Positions 46,723 to 58,227 of a DNA stretch of 64,000 nucleotides are shown one piece after another. The translations under genes were made by a program, and so were the position numbers. The first letter of the stretch is position 1. Each line of letters opens with the position of its first letter. A model generated the notes under the pieces. It did not search any database, was not told the origin of the DNA, and saw only the letters and a program-made list of their open reading frames with translations. The stretch is from Whalleya microplaca (Eukaryota > Ascomycota > Sordariomycetes > Xylariales > Xylariaceae): NCBI GenBank assembly GCA_022497155.1, contig MU385722.1:434001-498000 (forward strand), in the 5' to 3' direction.

Positions 46723-47679
46723 ATGGGACCTTCTGTGCGGCCTAGGAAACATATTGATCGCAAAGATCTATACACCAATCTCGAAACGAGAATTCAGTAC
46801 CTCCACTCCTTCATTGACTTTAGTTCAAGTGAGTATCTTTCATCACATTGCTACCTTTGAATCTCATAGCTGACAAAGCGCCAGATGATATCGAAGCCCT
46901 CATCACCGGCTCAAAGTACATAAAACAGCTCATCCCTGCTATTGTCAATATTGTGTACCAAAAGTTGTTGCAGTACGACATTACAGCCCGTGCACTCGAG
47001 ACCCGGAGTACGAGTTATGAGGGACCCGTAGACCCGAATCTCAATGAGAACAGCCCGCAAATCTTACATCGAAAGATGTTCCTCCGGGCTTATCTAGCAA
47101 AACTATGTTCTGATCCCAGCACGATGGAGTTTTGGGAGTATCTTGACAAGGTCGGCATGATGCATACAGGACGAGGCCGGGAACACCCTCTGCACGTCGA
47201 ATACATTCACATCGGCGCATGTCTTGCCTTCATCCAGGACACTCTCACAGAAGCGCTTCTCTCTCACCCTCGTCTGAGGATGGATAAGAAGATTGCATTG
47301 GTCAAGGCGATTGGAAAGGTCATCTGGGTCCAAAACGACTTATTTGCCAAGTATGCCCCCATTTCAAGATCCATAGCATCTCTCTTATCTCAGGGTCTAT
47401 TCATGGATGTGAATGGCTAACCAGGGTTATTATAGGTGGTATGTTCGAGATGGCGATGAGTACGCTGATGAGATGGAGAAGCCGGAGATTGAGACTGAGG
47501 GTTATCTGCATGGAAAGCGGATACTCGCAGATATTGAAGAAGGACCCTCCGATTTGACAACTCCGGGTACATGTCCATTCTCTGGTATTTCGAAGGCCGA
47601 TGCATGTAATGGGTGCGGAGATGATGGTGACTGCGCGACAGTCTTGCCCGACCGAACAAAGGAGGTAGAGAGCCACTAG
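46723..47679 (+). CDS. Protoglobin / globin-sensor domain protein
   Basis: Exons 46723-46828, 46870-47350 and 47436-47679 (introns of 41 and 85 nt) give 276 residues. The first intron is unusually short but its phase is right. The chain starts with a DLYTNLETRIQYLHSFIDF helix, then IKQLIPAIVNIVYQKLLQYD, KMFLRAYLAKLC, FWEYLDKVGMMHTG and VEYIHIGACLAFIQDTLTEA. The histidine in YIHIG is the likely proximal heme ligand. It ends with KVIWVQNDLFAKWYVRDGD plus a Cys-containing tail (CNGCGDDGDC). This matches the single-domain protoglobin family of filamentous fungi, heme proteins that bind O2, CO or NO; their role in fungi is poorly known. There is no signaling output domain. Confidence 0.88.
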
Positions 47680-48525
47680 TCCCTGGCTACTCTCAATGCC
47701 CTGGAAAATAGCAAGAGTATCTTGTAATGAGAGCAGGTATATGATATGGATGCATTGGACAAGAGCATGAAAGGCATGGGATGGGAAAGGCGTTCACGAA
47801 AGGTTGGGTCAATGGATAGTTTAAGTCCAGAACGAGAGATGTAGGCAATGCAATAGTCTAACTTACCATTACATTGTGCATAGCGTATTGCATTTCAACT
47901 CGTGGGTAATGATGTCTGCTGAATTACTCGCTACTTATGCTGCTGGATATAACTGTTGAACAAACTACGATATGGTGAGGCATATTGGGTGAGCATTGCT
48001 AAGTATTTAGAGATTTCTTATAACACTCACTTACCACATAATATTTTTGTGCTATCATTAAATATACGTATTCATATTGCTTGAAGAGATTTCATCCCCC
48101 TTAAGCATGGCTTACTCGGGTAGTGTTAATTATATGCCTAGCTAATTCATCAATAAAGAAGATACAAAAAGGCAGCCAGGAGGGTCTTAGATGGGAATAG
48201 CTTGTATTCATTGTTTTGGATTAATCAAACGTAGAATAGTGTCATAACGAGGAAAACCTCGTTGTTATAGAGAGTATTTGATTACATATAGGCGTTCTTG
48301 TATATTGATTAGCTACTCGCAGGTCACTTCAGACGTTAGAACTAATGCGCAATATCTAGTCGCATACAGATGCTGTACAGATTCGTGTGCTAGAGGTATT
48401 CAGGTAAATTTGGTTACTTGTAGTTCAAAACTTGATCTTTAAATAGTGAAACTCTATTGGTCAGTATCTTTGTTATCACCTCGATAGAGAACAGGTATGG
48501 AAAGAAGGATCGGGCTAGTATAATT
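47680..48525. other. Intergenic, convergent gene ends
   Basis: Between the protoglobin and SET-MYND genes, which converge. Nothing recognised. Confidence 0.5.
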
Positions 48526-50273
48526 TTAGCATCCCACAATCCATTTGCCTCTATCGACACCAATCCACTCTAGAAGCTTCCCATGCGATTCACTAAACCG
48601 TTCATTGGACGCAAGCCTCCCGTTCCATGGCTGTTCTGAACTTCCCCGTAATTCCTTGAGCCAGTTTTTGATCGCCTGCACATAGCAGGTATCAAGTCCG
48701 TAAATATTTCTCCCAAGACGAAAGAGCTCTTCCAAGTACCCATAGAATAGAATCGATAACTCAGACTTTCTGGGAAAAGATTCATCTTGAAAGACCGAGT
48801 CATCTTCTGGTAGCACCAGAACATGAGTGAATACCTGAATTAGCTCAAACAAGTCGTCCATCCATCTTGGCCCGATACGGCGTTTTGTAGACGCACATCC
48901 CTCAAGGCTGTATTCTAGCCCAGTTAGGGCGTTTCCCTGGGCTTGACTGATTCGGCCAAGTGTCTTCCAGAGGGACGGCAATGGCTCTAGGTCATCGGGC
49001 CAATTGCCGTCTACAGCGGTCTCATCGGCGAGAGTTTCAGCTGTTGTCGCCACCTCGTCAACGTTGACGGATTCAATGTTTGTGCTAGCCTTGGCCACTG
49101 TATTGTTTACAAGGTTAAGTAGTTGCTGTTGTGTCTGACGAACTACTTCAATATGGCTATTGTTGCCTAGCTCTCTTTTTTGGTGGTAGTCGAGTTCCTC
49201 TCGGCACCTTGCGCCTATCAATCTAGTAAACAACATGAAACAAACCTAGGCTATACGCAAGCACTTACAGCAACAAGTAAAGAAATAATTCTCCTCAAGC
49301 AATTTTTGACGAAGCAGAACATCGCATTGGACATCGGTGTAGCATTGAGTAAGCTCTTCATTAGCTTGCAATGGCCGGAGAGACTGAACTCTTAACTCAT
49401 TACCCTCGAAGAAGAGCACCACATTGGGATTGCAGGAATGGTTCATCAAGGAGGCAACCACATCGAGAGTTGTCCCTAGAACCACATTCTGGCCAGGTTG
49501 CCTAATAGATATGCAATTCGTGCGAAGCTGCTCCGACGGTGAGACGATGTGATGTAAAAAATTCCGATGCCTCTTCTACTTACTAGACAGTGAAGCTTTT
49601 GTATATCAAGCAGTTCTAAGGAAGAACCCGTGAGTGTCTTGGCTTCCTTGGCGATCTGTGTTATGGATTCGAAATCCGGGCCCTGAAGGTGATCTGTGTG
49701 GTGGGACATGAGCTTCCAGAGTGCCCTCCATTGCTGATCGGATATAAGGCCATGTTCCCTTTGAACGATGATTCGATACAAAAGCCCCTCCTTAATCCCA
49801 AGATTCGTGCATTTCGAAAATATCTCACATTCGTAACGGTGACACAATGCACTCTCATGGCAGCATGCCTTTGGCCAATTCTCATGTTAGCCCATTTTCG
49901 TCTTCTGATCGCGTGAGGAGCAATCTACCTCGGAGCAGTATCTAGTGACTTTGCATCCACTACATGATGGTACGGTGTTCTGCGGCGGAGTTTTAGACGT
50001 CCGGAATCGCCCACTGGGATCAATCTTGCTGGCCTTGTTGCTGAAGCACAAATCACAGACACTACTCAATCCGCTTTGAATAAAGCTGGTCAATGGTCTT
50101 GTGCGGAATATGCACTCGCCTTCTGCAAATCCTCGTGTTGTGAACAAACCCGACCCAGCCCCTGGTGTTTGTGACTCCTGGATACAGATGCCGTTATGTG
50201 TGATGCCATTTAAGAGATATCGGCAAACTTCATTGTCTTCGTGAAGTGGGACATGCCGTTTTACTTGTTCCAT
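48526..50273 (-). CDS. SET-MYND (SMYD-like) protein
   Basis: Exons 50273-49929, 49868-49584, 49527-49269 and 49214-48526 join in phase to 525 residues. The SET domain is split as in SMYD proteins: TPGAGSGLFTTRGFAEGE opens it. Next comes a MYND zinc finger, CDLCFSNKAS then CSGCKVTRYCSEAC and CHRYEC, whose last knuckle is complete only after the 60-nt intron 49869-49928 is removed. The SET core SLMNHSCNPNVVLFFEG then ends with EELTQCYTD and a CCCARC post-SET segment. SMYD proteins methylate lysines of histones or other proteins; the target here is unknown. The C-terminal half is helical. Confidence 0.88.
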
Positions 50274-51759
50274 GCTGTTGCCTTTGGATCACTAGCGTAT
50301 TGAAATCTACATTACTACGTATATGTATTGTCCGAAGTGATATAGTCGGTTTATCATTGAGTGATACATTACATCATCACTTTCATATTGAGAGACCATA
50401 TTGCTACCCAAAGCGTCTGCCGGCCGCCGGCCACTTGTCAGTACCACTTTTAGCAGCTGTCTATATGTATGTACATGCAAATCAAAGGCTTGTGCGAAAA
50501 CCGCTTCTGCAGGGCCTTGAGCCCCCAGATCCATAGCGATCAGCTGCTAAATTACAGTCCAGGAACGTGCGGATATACATGTATGTATTCCGTACAGATT
50601 ATGTATCGGTATGTAAACCAAATGTAACTGGGACCCACAGAAAGAGCTGCAACAAGGGGACCTGCAAGTGCCTGCCAGCCAGCAGGGCGTATCTATCTAG
50701 ATGTTAGTTTCAAAACTTACCCCATTGACTTTTCGATATGCCGATTTGGAACTCAATAACTGTAACTGGCCTTGCAGTTCCAGGCAGCAACATTGACTGA
50801 CATCGACTTCCCATGACTAGGTACATCTGCAGTCTCGACTAATCTTCTTTCCAAATTTGGGATAGGTAGTTGGTGCTACGAGCATAAGACGGTGTGCCAA
50901 GAAAATCACGACATAATGATATTGAATTGAAGATGGCCTACCTATTGGTCTATGTAGGTAGGCTATGTCTCAAGTCAGGCAAAATTCATGAGCTGATGCT
51001 TTGCTACGGCGCAGTATTAGAATAACAGCTTGCATGTATATGGTAAAGGATCCTTGTAAGGGTCTAATAGAGAGGTGGCCGCTGCACCTGTTGGGTCACA
51101 TGTCGGTGAGAAAGACGCAATGCGATTTTTGCAAATTTCGCGGTGAGAGAATTATAAGCGAAAAGAAGTAGGAAAACTGTTTTGCATTTCAGTATTTCTT
51201 TCCTGTAAAACAAAGCTTATCTCTTCTATATAGCAACATGGTTAAGTCATCTAATTATAGGTATTATCGTCTACCTACTGCTAGAAGTATACTAAGATAA
51301 ATATGCTTAGACTGCAAATCCTACAGACTTCGCCAACTAGTAGGGGTCTCATACCAGCTATATGTTAGCTTGAGTTCTAACAGACCCATAAGGATCTGGA
51401 GGTTAGTTCCAAGATTGCACCAAAGGATTCTCGGTTAAATCCAGTAGCTTTAAATTCGCTCAAACATTTGTCGGGAACCGGTGAGCCAACCCGTCTCGCC
51501 ACCATGCGTATAGTCGTAACCTCAGGCTTCTTGTACAAGCCGCCGCACAGGTTTAACTTTTAGGGCGCAGTCAGCACTTTGCCCCATCAGGGATATAATA
51601 GTCGAGTCTTGGGATGGTACTTGCCGAATAATGTGGTACCCATCATTACGGCACGGCCGCTGCCTGCCTTAAATACCACGAAGCAAGTAGTATGGTTCAC
51701 TACTACTTACCGAAAAATTACATCCTAAGATTCTCAAATATCCTTAACAGTGAAGTACA
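50274..51759. other. Intergenic, divergent promoter region
   Basis: 1.5 kb between the SET-MYND gene (minus) and the prenyltransferase gene (plus). No coding sequence or repeat supported. Confidence 0.5.
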
Positions 51760-53228
51760 ATGACAATAGCAGCAGCTCAACCCCTACAAGTAAACAGTAC
51801 TGTTTTCCACGAGCAGATATCCGGAATGGCCGGACGTGAACATGCAATGGAAAAGCAAAACAACAACAGACAGCCCATGGACATAGTGAACTCTATCATT
51901 CACTTTCATAATAAAGACCACCAGTTCTGGTGGGACAGGACTGGAAGCCAGCTCGCGACGTTATTAAATTTTGCCGGTTATACTTTCCCTGAACAGTACA
52001 ACGAGCTTCTCTTCTATGCCTTACATGTTGTTCCAGAGCTGGGTCCGTCACCGGATGAGGATGGAAATTTGAGATGGCGCAGTCCCCAGACACCAGACGG
52101 GACTCCTCTCGATCTCAGTTGGGAATGGGGCGTTGACGGTAAAGGGGTCATTAGAACGTCCTTCGAGCCCATCGGGCCTCTTGCCGGAACCGAGGTGGAC
52201 CCCTTCAACCGATACGAGACGGATTCCTGGATAAGACATCTAGACAGTCAACGGCTCATCGTTAATCTTGATCTTGAATGGTACCACCATTTTACCAAGA
52301 CAATCCTACCTCAGAATCTTGAGCGAGTGCGAATGACGGACAAGCTTAACTTTGAACTCGCGCCAAACGCAGGGACCTTCGTGACGCGCGATATCAAGAG
52401 GTCGGGGCCTATTGTGAAGCTGTATATGTTCCCTGGTCTAAGGGCACAAGAGCTTGGCATTTCAAATCTCGAAATTGTGATCCAAGCAATCCAAAGCCTT
52501 CCAACTATACAGTATGAGTCTCTACAAGCCGAGCCATTGCTAGATTATCTTCGCGAGGCCGCCGTTAAGTGGAATATGGAGACGGGTATCTTTTCTTTCG
52601 ACCTCGTGTCGCCTACAGAGTCCAGAATTAAGATCTACACGCGAGCCCCTAATACAACAGTAGATTACCTGATGGACGCCCTTACACTCGGTGGGAGGTA
52701 TGACCTGTCTCTGTACAGCAAGGAGGCTTTAGATGACGTAAAAGATTTCTGGAGGATCTTCATTGGTGATGCACCAGACATTTTACCATCCGGTCAAGCT
52801 GAACGTGCTGGACCAGGTTTCTACTTCACAATTCGGGCGGGAAACCTAGCATCGCCTAAACTCTACATCTCTCCAATCTCCTTTTGCAAGAATGACGCGG
52901 AAGTGTTGGCCCGCCTACGGCATTACTTCTCGACACGCCGGGACGCGGACAGGATGTCCTCGCAAGTAGATAATTACGAAAAGGCTGTAACTAGCATCTA
53001 GTAAGTTGACAGTCTTGCACTTTATGCCGAACATGTAGCTGACAAGTATGACCTTGACGTAGTGGCACCAAACTACTCGAGCAACGCTGCGGTAGCCACT
53101 TTTACGTGAGCTGCGCACTGGAGAAAGATCAGCTTAGAGTTGTCACATACTTATGTCCCCAGACTTTGGAACGTGAGAGGGAAGCACGTGAGCTCCTCAA
53201 ATATCAAGCTCCTGATGTTGTGGCATGA
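51760..53228 (+). CDS. DMATS-type aromatic prenyltransferase
   Basis: Exons 51760-53000 and 53063-53228 across a 62-nt intron with a CTGAC branch point; 468 residues. The first exon alone would end after TSI, and the second supplies the conserved C-terminal strands (GSHFYVSCALEKDQLRVVTY). Family features: an N-terminal FWWDRTGSQLATLLNFAGY, RTSFEPIGPLAG with the likely catalytic glutamate, VKLYMFPGLRAQELG, and SRIKIYTRAPNTT. Proteins of this ABBA-barrel family transfer dimethylallyl or longer prenyl groups from the diphosphate to indoles, tyrosine, xanthones or similar aromatics. The acceptor cannot be read from sequence. It is followed by a monooxygenase, a methyltransferase and a hydrolase, as in a prenylated-metabolite cluster. 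Confidence 0.92.
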
Positions 53229-54498
53229 GCAGCCCAATAGTTTCCTCTGGTGTCATAAGTAAGCACCAAGTCGTAGCGTTGATGTGACGGCGGAGCTAGG
53301 CGATTGGTGATGTGCCATAGGCTGCGGCTAGACAGGCTCATGTTTAGTCACCAGCCGGGATATAAATCCTATATTTACGTCTCTCGTGCATATTCTTTCC
53401 CCGTCTTCCTCGGCCTTGACTATTTTGCGTTCTCTGATGCCTATATTAAATGATTGACATACAGCTTGCGACAGTCTCTGACATTCATGAAGCTCATTTC
53501 AGATATGATAAGCTCCACGGAGCAGCCTAAAACTAGTATACCTATAGACTTAGGTCTTTGCTCGACTTCAGTATAAAATTAATGACTATTGCTGCGAAGA
53601 CTAAGTTGAAGTCCTACCACAGTCCGCCGTGAAATGTTGTATTAATATCGTAATCATCTGGATTTACTCCATCCATATAGTAGATACGTTTGATGTTGCC
53701 CCGAATTCGAACATCCATATTAAGCAGATATGTGGGGTAGAAGCAAGCTGCTTAAAGGAGGCTCGGCGTATGCAGTCTGTCATTTATCGATATGACGCAT
53801 CGTGTCCTTCCCAGCCCTACGTAAACGTACATGCGCAGTATCAGTACATGTATCAAGATACCCCTCGGAGATTTCTCGAAATTCCCCGAGCCCGATGTGA
53901 TAGTCGGCCGAACTCCATAGGCAACCACAGACATTAGGCAACAAGCTTTTACATGAATCCACGATAGAATGTTCTATTCCATAGCTACTGGGTCTTGAAA
54001 GTTAAGCTGGTATTGCACCCGGCTGTCATCCCTAGACTTGGAACATACGTACTTACCATACTAAACTCCAATCACGGATCATAAATGGATATTGGTGTTA
54101 TATGAGCTAAGTAATAGGCCCACATAATTAGTATTAGACTACCCATAACTTATTGACTTGGTGACTTATTCAAAGATTCATTCGATGGTCAGCACTTGAT
54201 TGAGGGATAACTCGCAAAACAACAGCCCATTACCGTTGCATCGGCCTCGGGGTCAACCTGTGCGGGGGTTTGAGGAGACCGTGCGTTCGCGGTGTTATTG
54301 ATATTCAACAGTCGCTCGGTAATTTAGCAATGCCAAATAAAAGAAAGAAAGGGAGTATTCTGTGGACTATATATATCTATAGACCAACGCACCGAAGGTT
54401 CGAATTTCCTCTTTAACTAGGTACTTTCTCTCCGTCTTTTTCATCCGATATTATCAAGTATAATTCAAAGCTAATTTAGCCATCTTCAAGAAGAAATC
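53229..54498. other. Intergenic
   Basis: Between two plus-strand pathway genes. No coding sequence supported. A TTCGAA-containing sequence near 54390 was checked for a tRNA and rejected. Confidence 0.5.
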
Positions 54499-55954
54499 AT
54501 GGCTCCTTTCAAGGTCCTTATTGCCGGGGCAGGCATTGGTGGACCAGCCCTTGCCCTCTGGCTCGCCCGCATCGGTTGCGATATCACCATTGTCGAGCGC
54601 GACCCCAAGCTCCGCACCACTGGTCAACAGATCGATTTGCGTGGACAGGGTATTGTCATTATGAAAATGATGGGCATTGAGAATTCTGTCCGTGCCTCCT
54701 TGTGCTCTGAGCCCGGCATGCGTTTTATCGATCATAGAGGGAAAAGCAAAGCGTTCTTCAAGGCGAACAAGAGTGGCACAGGCACCCAGAGTGGAACATC
54801 CGAGTACGAGATCAGTGAGTAGCATGAAAGTCATTTACTAACCTTTCCGCCCCTGTGCAGGGCCGAGAATTGAGGATAGATTAGGGAGCTCATAGGTCCA
54901 ATTACGGGTTTAAAGTTCTCAAATGACTCTCCATACTGTCTAGAGAGAATTACTGACGCCAGATGCTGTAGTGCGGGGGGACCTGGTGCGCATTCTCTTT
55001 GATGCAACGAAGAACCTCAAGGGCGTAAAGTATGTCTTCGGCTGCTACATCAAGGACTTTACCCAGGACGAAGGATCATCGGGCGGAAAAGTCCATGTCA
55101 CATTCTCAGACGGCAGGCAGGACTACTATGACCTCCTTGTCGGCGCCGACGGCATCGGCTCTGCGACGCGCAGACTTATGCTGGGCCCTTCTTTTCCTGA
55201 TCCGCGTCACGACCTTGGCTGTCATATGTCATTCTTTACTGCGCCGTCTATACCAGGTGATAGTACAGATGCCACAGTATGCCATATTCCAGGGGGTAAA
55301 TTCGTTATTACTCGCAAAGATAAACCGGACAATATCAGGGTATATCTTGCCTCGCGTGGCAATTGTGAGACCGTGGACGCGGCGAAGAGCCTCGCCGAGC
55401 AGAAGACGGCCCTGGTAGAGCTGTTTAAGGGGGCTGAGGGCTCGCAGCTCGACAGGTTTCTGAAAGATTTGCAGGAGTCACCAATGGCAGATGACTTATA
55501 TAGCCAGCATATGAACCAGATCCGCCTGCCCGAAGGTGCATGGTCTCGTGGGCGGGTGGTGCTGCTTGGCGACGCGGCATACTGCCCAACACCTTTCGGT
55601 GGCGGCACGGGGACGACGGCTGCGATCATCGGTGCCTATGTGCTCGCTGGGGAGGTAGCAAAACGATGGAAGGGGGATGGACAGCTGGGGACTTCTGGTA
55701 TTGAAGAAGCAGGAAAAGAATACGAGCGTATTGTACGGCCATTCATTATGGATAAGCAGAACGTGCCCCCTTGGATCATAAGGGCAGTTTTTCCTCAAAC
55801 GAAACTTGGCATATGGGCTTTTCAGACTATTATGTGGCTTATCATCGCGCTCCGGATCGAAAAGCTATTCCTGAATTTGGCCATGCCAGAAGAATCTCGG
55901 AAACTACAATACCCAGACTACTTTGGACTGAAGGGGGCAGATAAGGACGAATAG
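54499..55954 (+). CDS. FAD-dependent monooxygenase (tetracycline-hydroxylase-like)
   Basis: Exons 54499-54814 and 54972-55954 give 432 residues; the 157-nt intron restores EIMRGDLVRILFDAT. Motifs: the FAD-binding GAGIGGPALALWLARIG at residues 9-25, the DG motif VGADGIGSATRR, and the GD motif VVLLGDAAYCPTPFGGGTGT. A C-terminal hydrophobic segment (FQTIMWLIIALRIEKLFL) may attach it to membranes. Group A flavin monooxygenases of this type hydroxylate or epoxidise polyketide, terpenoid or indole intermediates. Its place between a prenyltransferase and an O-methyltransferase suggests a tailoring step such as oxidation of a prenylated intermediate; this is inference. Confidence 0.9.
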
Positions 55955-56871
55955 CGAGCAACAGAGCTCCGTTTCCCCTAATGTCTATATTCAGATTTTC
56001 TGTAATGAAAAGAACCAAATACAATTGCGATGCCAGGGAGTTACGAGGGGTCTCCAAGGGTCTTGGATTTTAGAGTTGCGTACTCTCTCTGTTTTGGCGT
56101 GCAACGTCAGTTGCTACGTCACAATTACTTAAGTTTCACAAATATAGCTAGCATCTCTGATATCTATAGAAACTTGTATATTCCTCTCTCGTTCCGATAA
56201 GACCAGTACGTGTGCGTCGTGTGTATGGAAGAGCAAGTGCAGGAGAAGGAAAAGAAATCACTAAGTACGTATATAGTGGACCTTTTCAAGTAACCTAATA
56301 TTACTAGCTAAGCGTGTTCAGATTGATACTGATAGTATGCGTAGGCAACCAGTAAATAACTAGAGGAAAATTCTGGACCCTGGTTTATCTAAAGTCTGGG
56401 GTTATCTAGAGCCCCTTAAAACTCCTTCTGTCCCTCACGTTATTCATTCTCTGCGGTATCGCAGTGTGGCTTAGTGGCTTGCATGATCCCGAGACTCTAT
56501 GGAATCCAATGTCAAAGCTTAAGACATTACTAGATTCACAATAGTCCTTCTGTAAGGTTGCATATGCGTGGGGGGTTTGGGCAGAAGGTGTTCGCCCAAT
56601 TTGTAGTAGAGAGAACAATTAGAAGAAGCTTCATAGATTTAGTCGACTAAATGATCATAAGCAATGTAGAAGAACTACCAAAGCCAGATATCAGGTTAAA
56701 AGACATTTAGGAGATGTTCCACTGCCTATATTTAGATAGCGCAGATCGTACCAGCCACCTCGTTTTGATACATGACACTGTATAGCTCTTGTTTGTCAAT
56801 CTTATTGAAGCGGTGAGCTCTAGGCCCCGTCGTTTTCTACAAAAGCTCCAAGTAAAATTAGGTAACTTCAT
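55955..56871. other. Intergenic, convergent gene ends
   Basis: Between the monooxygenase and O-methyltransferase stops; nothing recognised. Confidence 0.5.
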
Positions 56872-58227
56872 TCAAGCTAGTTCTGCTTCCAATAGACTTT
56901 CATTTCCACGTCCATCCTTCCATATCTTGATGATTTTGAAGCCGGCTTCATTGATGAGCTTTATCCACATAGCCTCTGTCCGTTCATAAGCAGCCAATGA
57001 AGCCATCATTCCGCAATCCATGGCAGCCTGAACAGTACTGATGCCAGTAGGTGGGATTACAACATCATTAATCAGCAGCTTCGAATACCCCGGTTTCATA
57101 GCAACTGCCATGTTCTTCAAAATCTGAATCGCGACATTGTCGGGCCAGTCATGAAAGACAGCATGAAAGTAGTATGCACGGCTACCTGTCATTCTCAGTC
57201 GTCAGCAGTCTTTAGTACCACCGTAGATAAAAAATCTTTTATACCTTTGACTGGTTGAGGGTCAAAAAAGCTATGTGGCATGACTTTGATCTTGTCAGGG
57301 ACAGTAGCGTCCACGACAACCTCCGAGAGATCCTGAAGCACCAATGATCCAACAGGTAAATCTGGATGCTTATCAAGTACTCGAATCAGATCAACACCAT
57401 GATGACCGCCCATATCTACGACAAATACGCCGCCATCAGAAAGGTCAGCTCCCTCTAGAAGAGATGTCGTATCATAGAACTCAGGCCACGGTTTCTTATA
57501 TTTCGCCCACATAGTCATCAAACCACTGAAGCTTTCTTGGTACGCTGGGTTTGATAAACATCTTTCAAAAAAGGTCAGCCTCTCAGGAAATGCATCTGTG
57601 TAGTTGTTGTTCTTGGAATCCAATGGCTCCCTATAGTCTGTCTTGGCTAAGTAACCAGGGAGGTTGCGAGCGCTGTCAGCCCAGTGATGGGTTCTACGCG
57701 TAGTTAGAATTCAGACCATAGGCCCCCTAAATCCAGGTAAACCTACCGGAACTGTATGGACTCTGCAATTAAGGCGTTCTTGTCACCAATAGAGAGCGAG
57801 AAATCTGTTGATTTGTAACGATCCTCGCCGGTCTCCTCAAGTATGTTGGCGGCTCCTAACAACCGAACTAGACGGCCTAAGACATGAGTCAGTCTATTTT
57901 AACTAAACAAGATTTCCGTTACAAACGAAGCAAGTTTATATCAACGTCCTGCTTAGTCATTCTAGCTAGTTCCTGAACTGACTTCTCTCCGCCACCAGCA
58001 GCCGTCCAGGCATTCCAGAGTCCAAGGTCAACAGTAGTCTGTAGCGCAGCAAAGATGACTGGCTCCTCAAAGGTGATCCGGTAGACCTTTTCTTCTTTCG
58101 TCTCGAGACGATTGAAGAGCTTTCGCGCTGTATCTGCTAATTGTAGACGTGCTATTTCTTTGCCCTCAAATGTCTTTGAAGTGATTGTGCTGAGAATATG
58201 AACCAGCCCCTCCTTAATGTCAGCCAT
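56872..58227 (-). CDS. SAM-dependent O-methyltransferase (class II, COMT-like)
   Basis: Exons 58227-57927, 57876-57747, 57693-57245 and 57185-56872 (introns of 50-59 nt) join in phase to 397 residues. The N-terminal half is a dimerisation-type helical domain with IFAALQTTVDLGLW and RRLVRLLGAANIL. The catalytic half has the SAM-binding motif VFVVDMGGHHGVDL, SLVLQDLSEVV, and YYFHAVFHDWPDNVAIQIL with the likely catalytic histidine in HDW. It transfers a methyl group to a hydroxyl of a small molecule, presumably the product of the neighbouring oxidase. Full length for the family. An ATCTGATAA sequence lies about 175 nt upstream of the start, with no clear meaning. Confidence 0.92.

Noticed and set aside
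51760..53003. Truncated (pseudogene) prenyltransferase
   Set aside because: A canonical intron and a second exon restore the conserved C-terminus in frame.
54380..54410. GGTTCGAATTT as a possible tRNA T-arm
   Set aside because: No matching A box, acceptor stem or anticodon arm in the preceding 80-100 bases.
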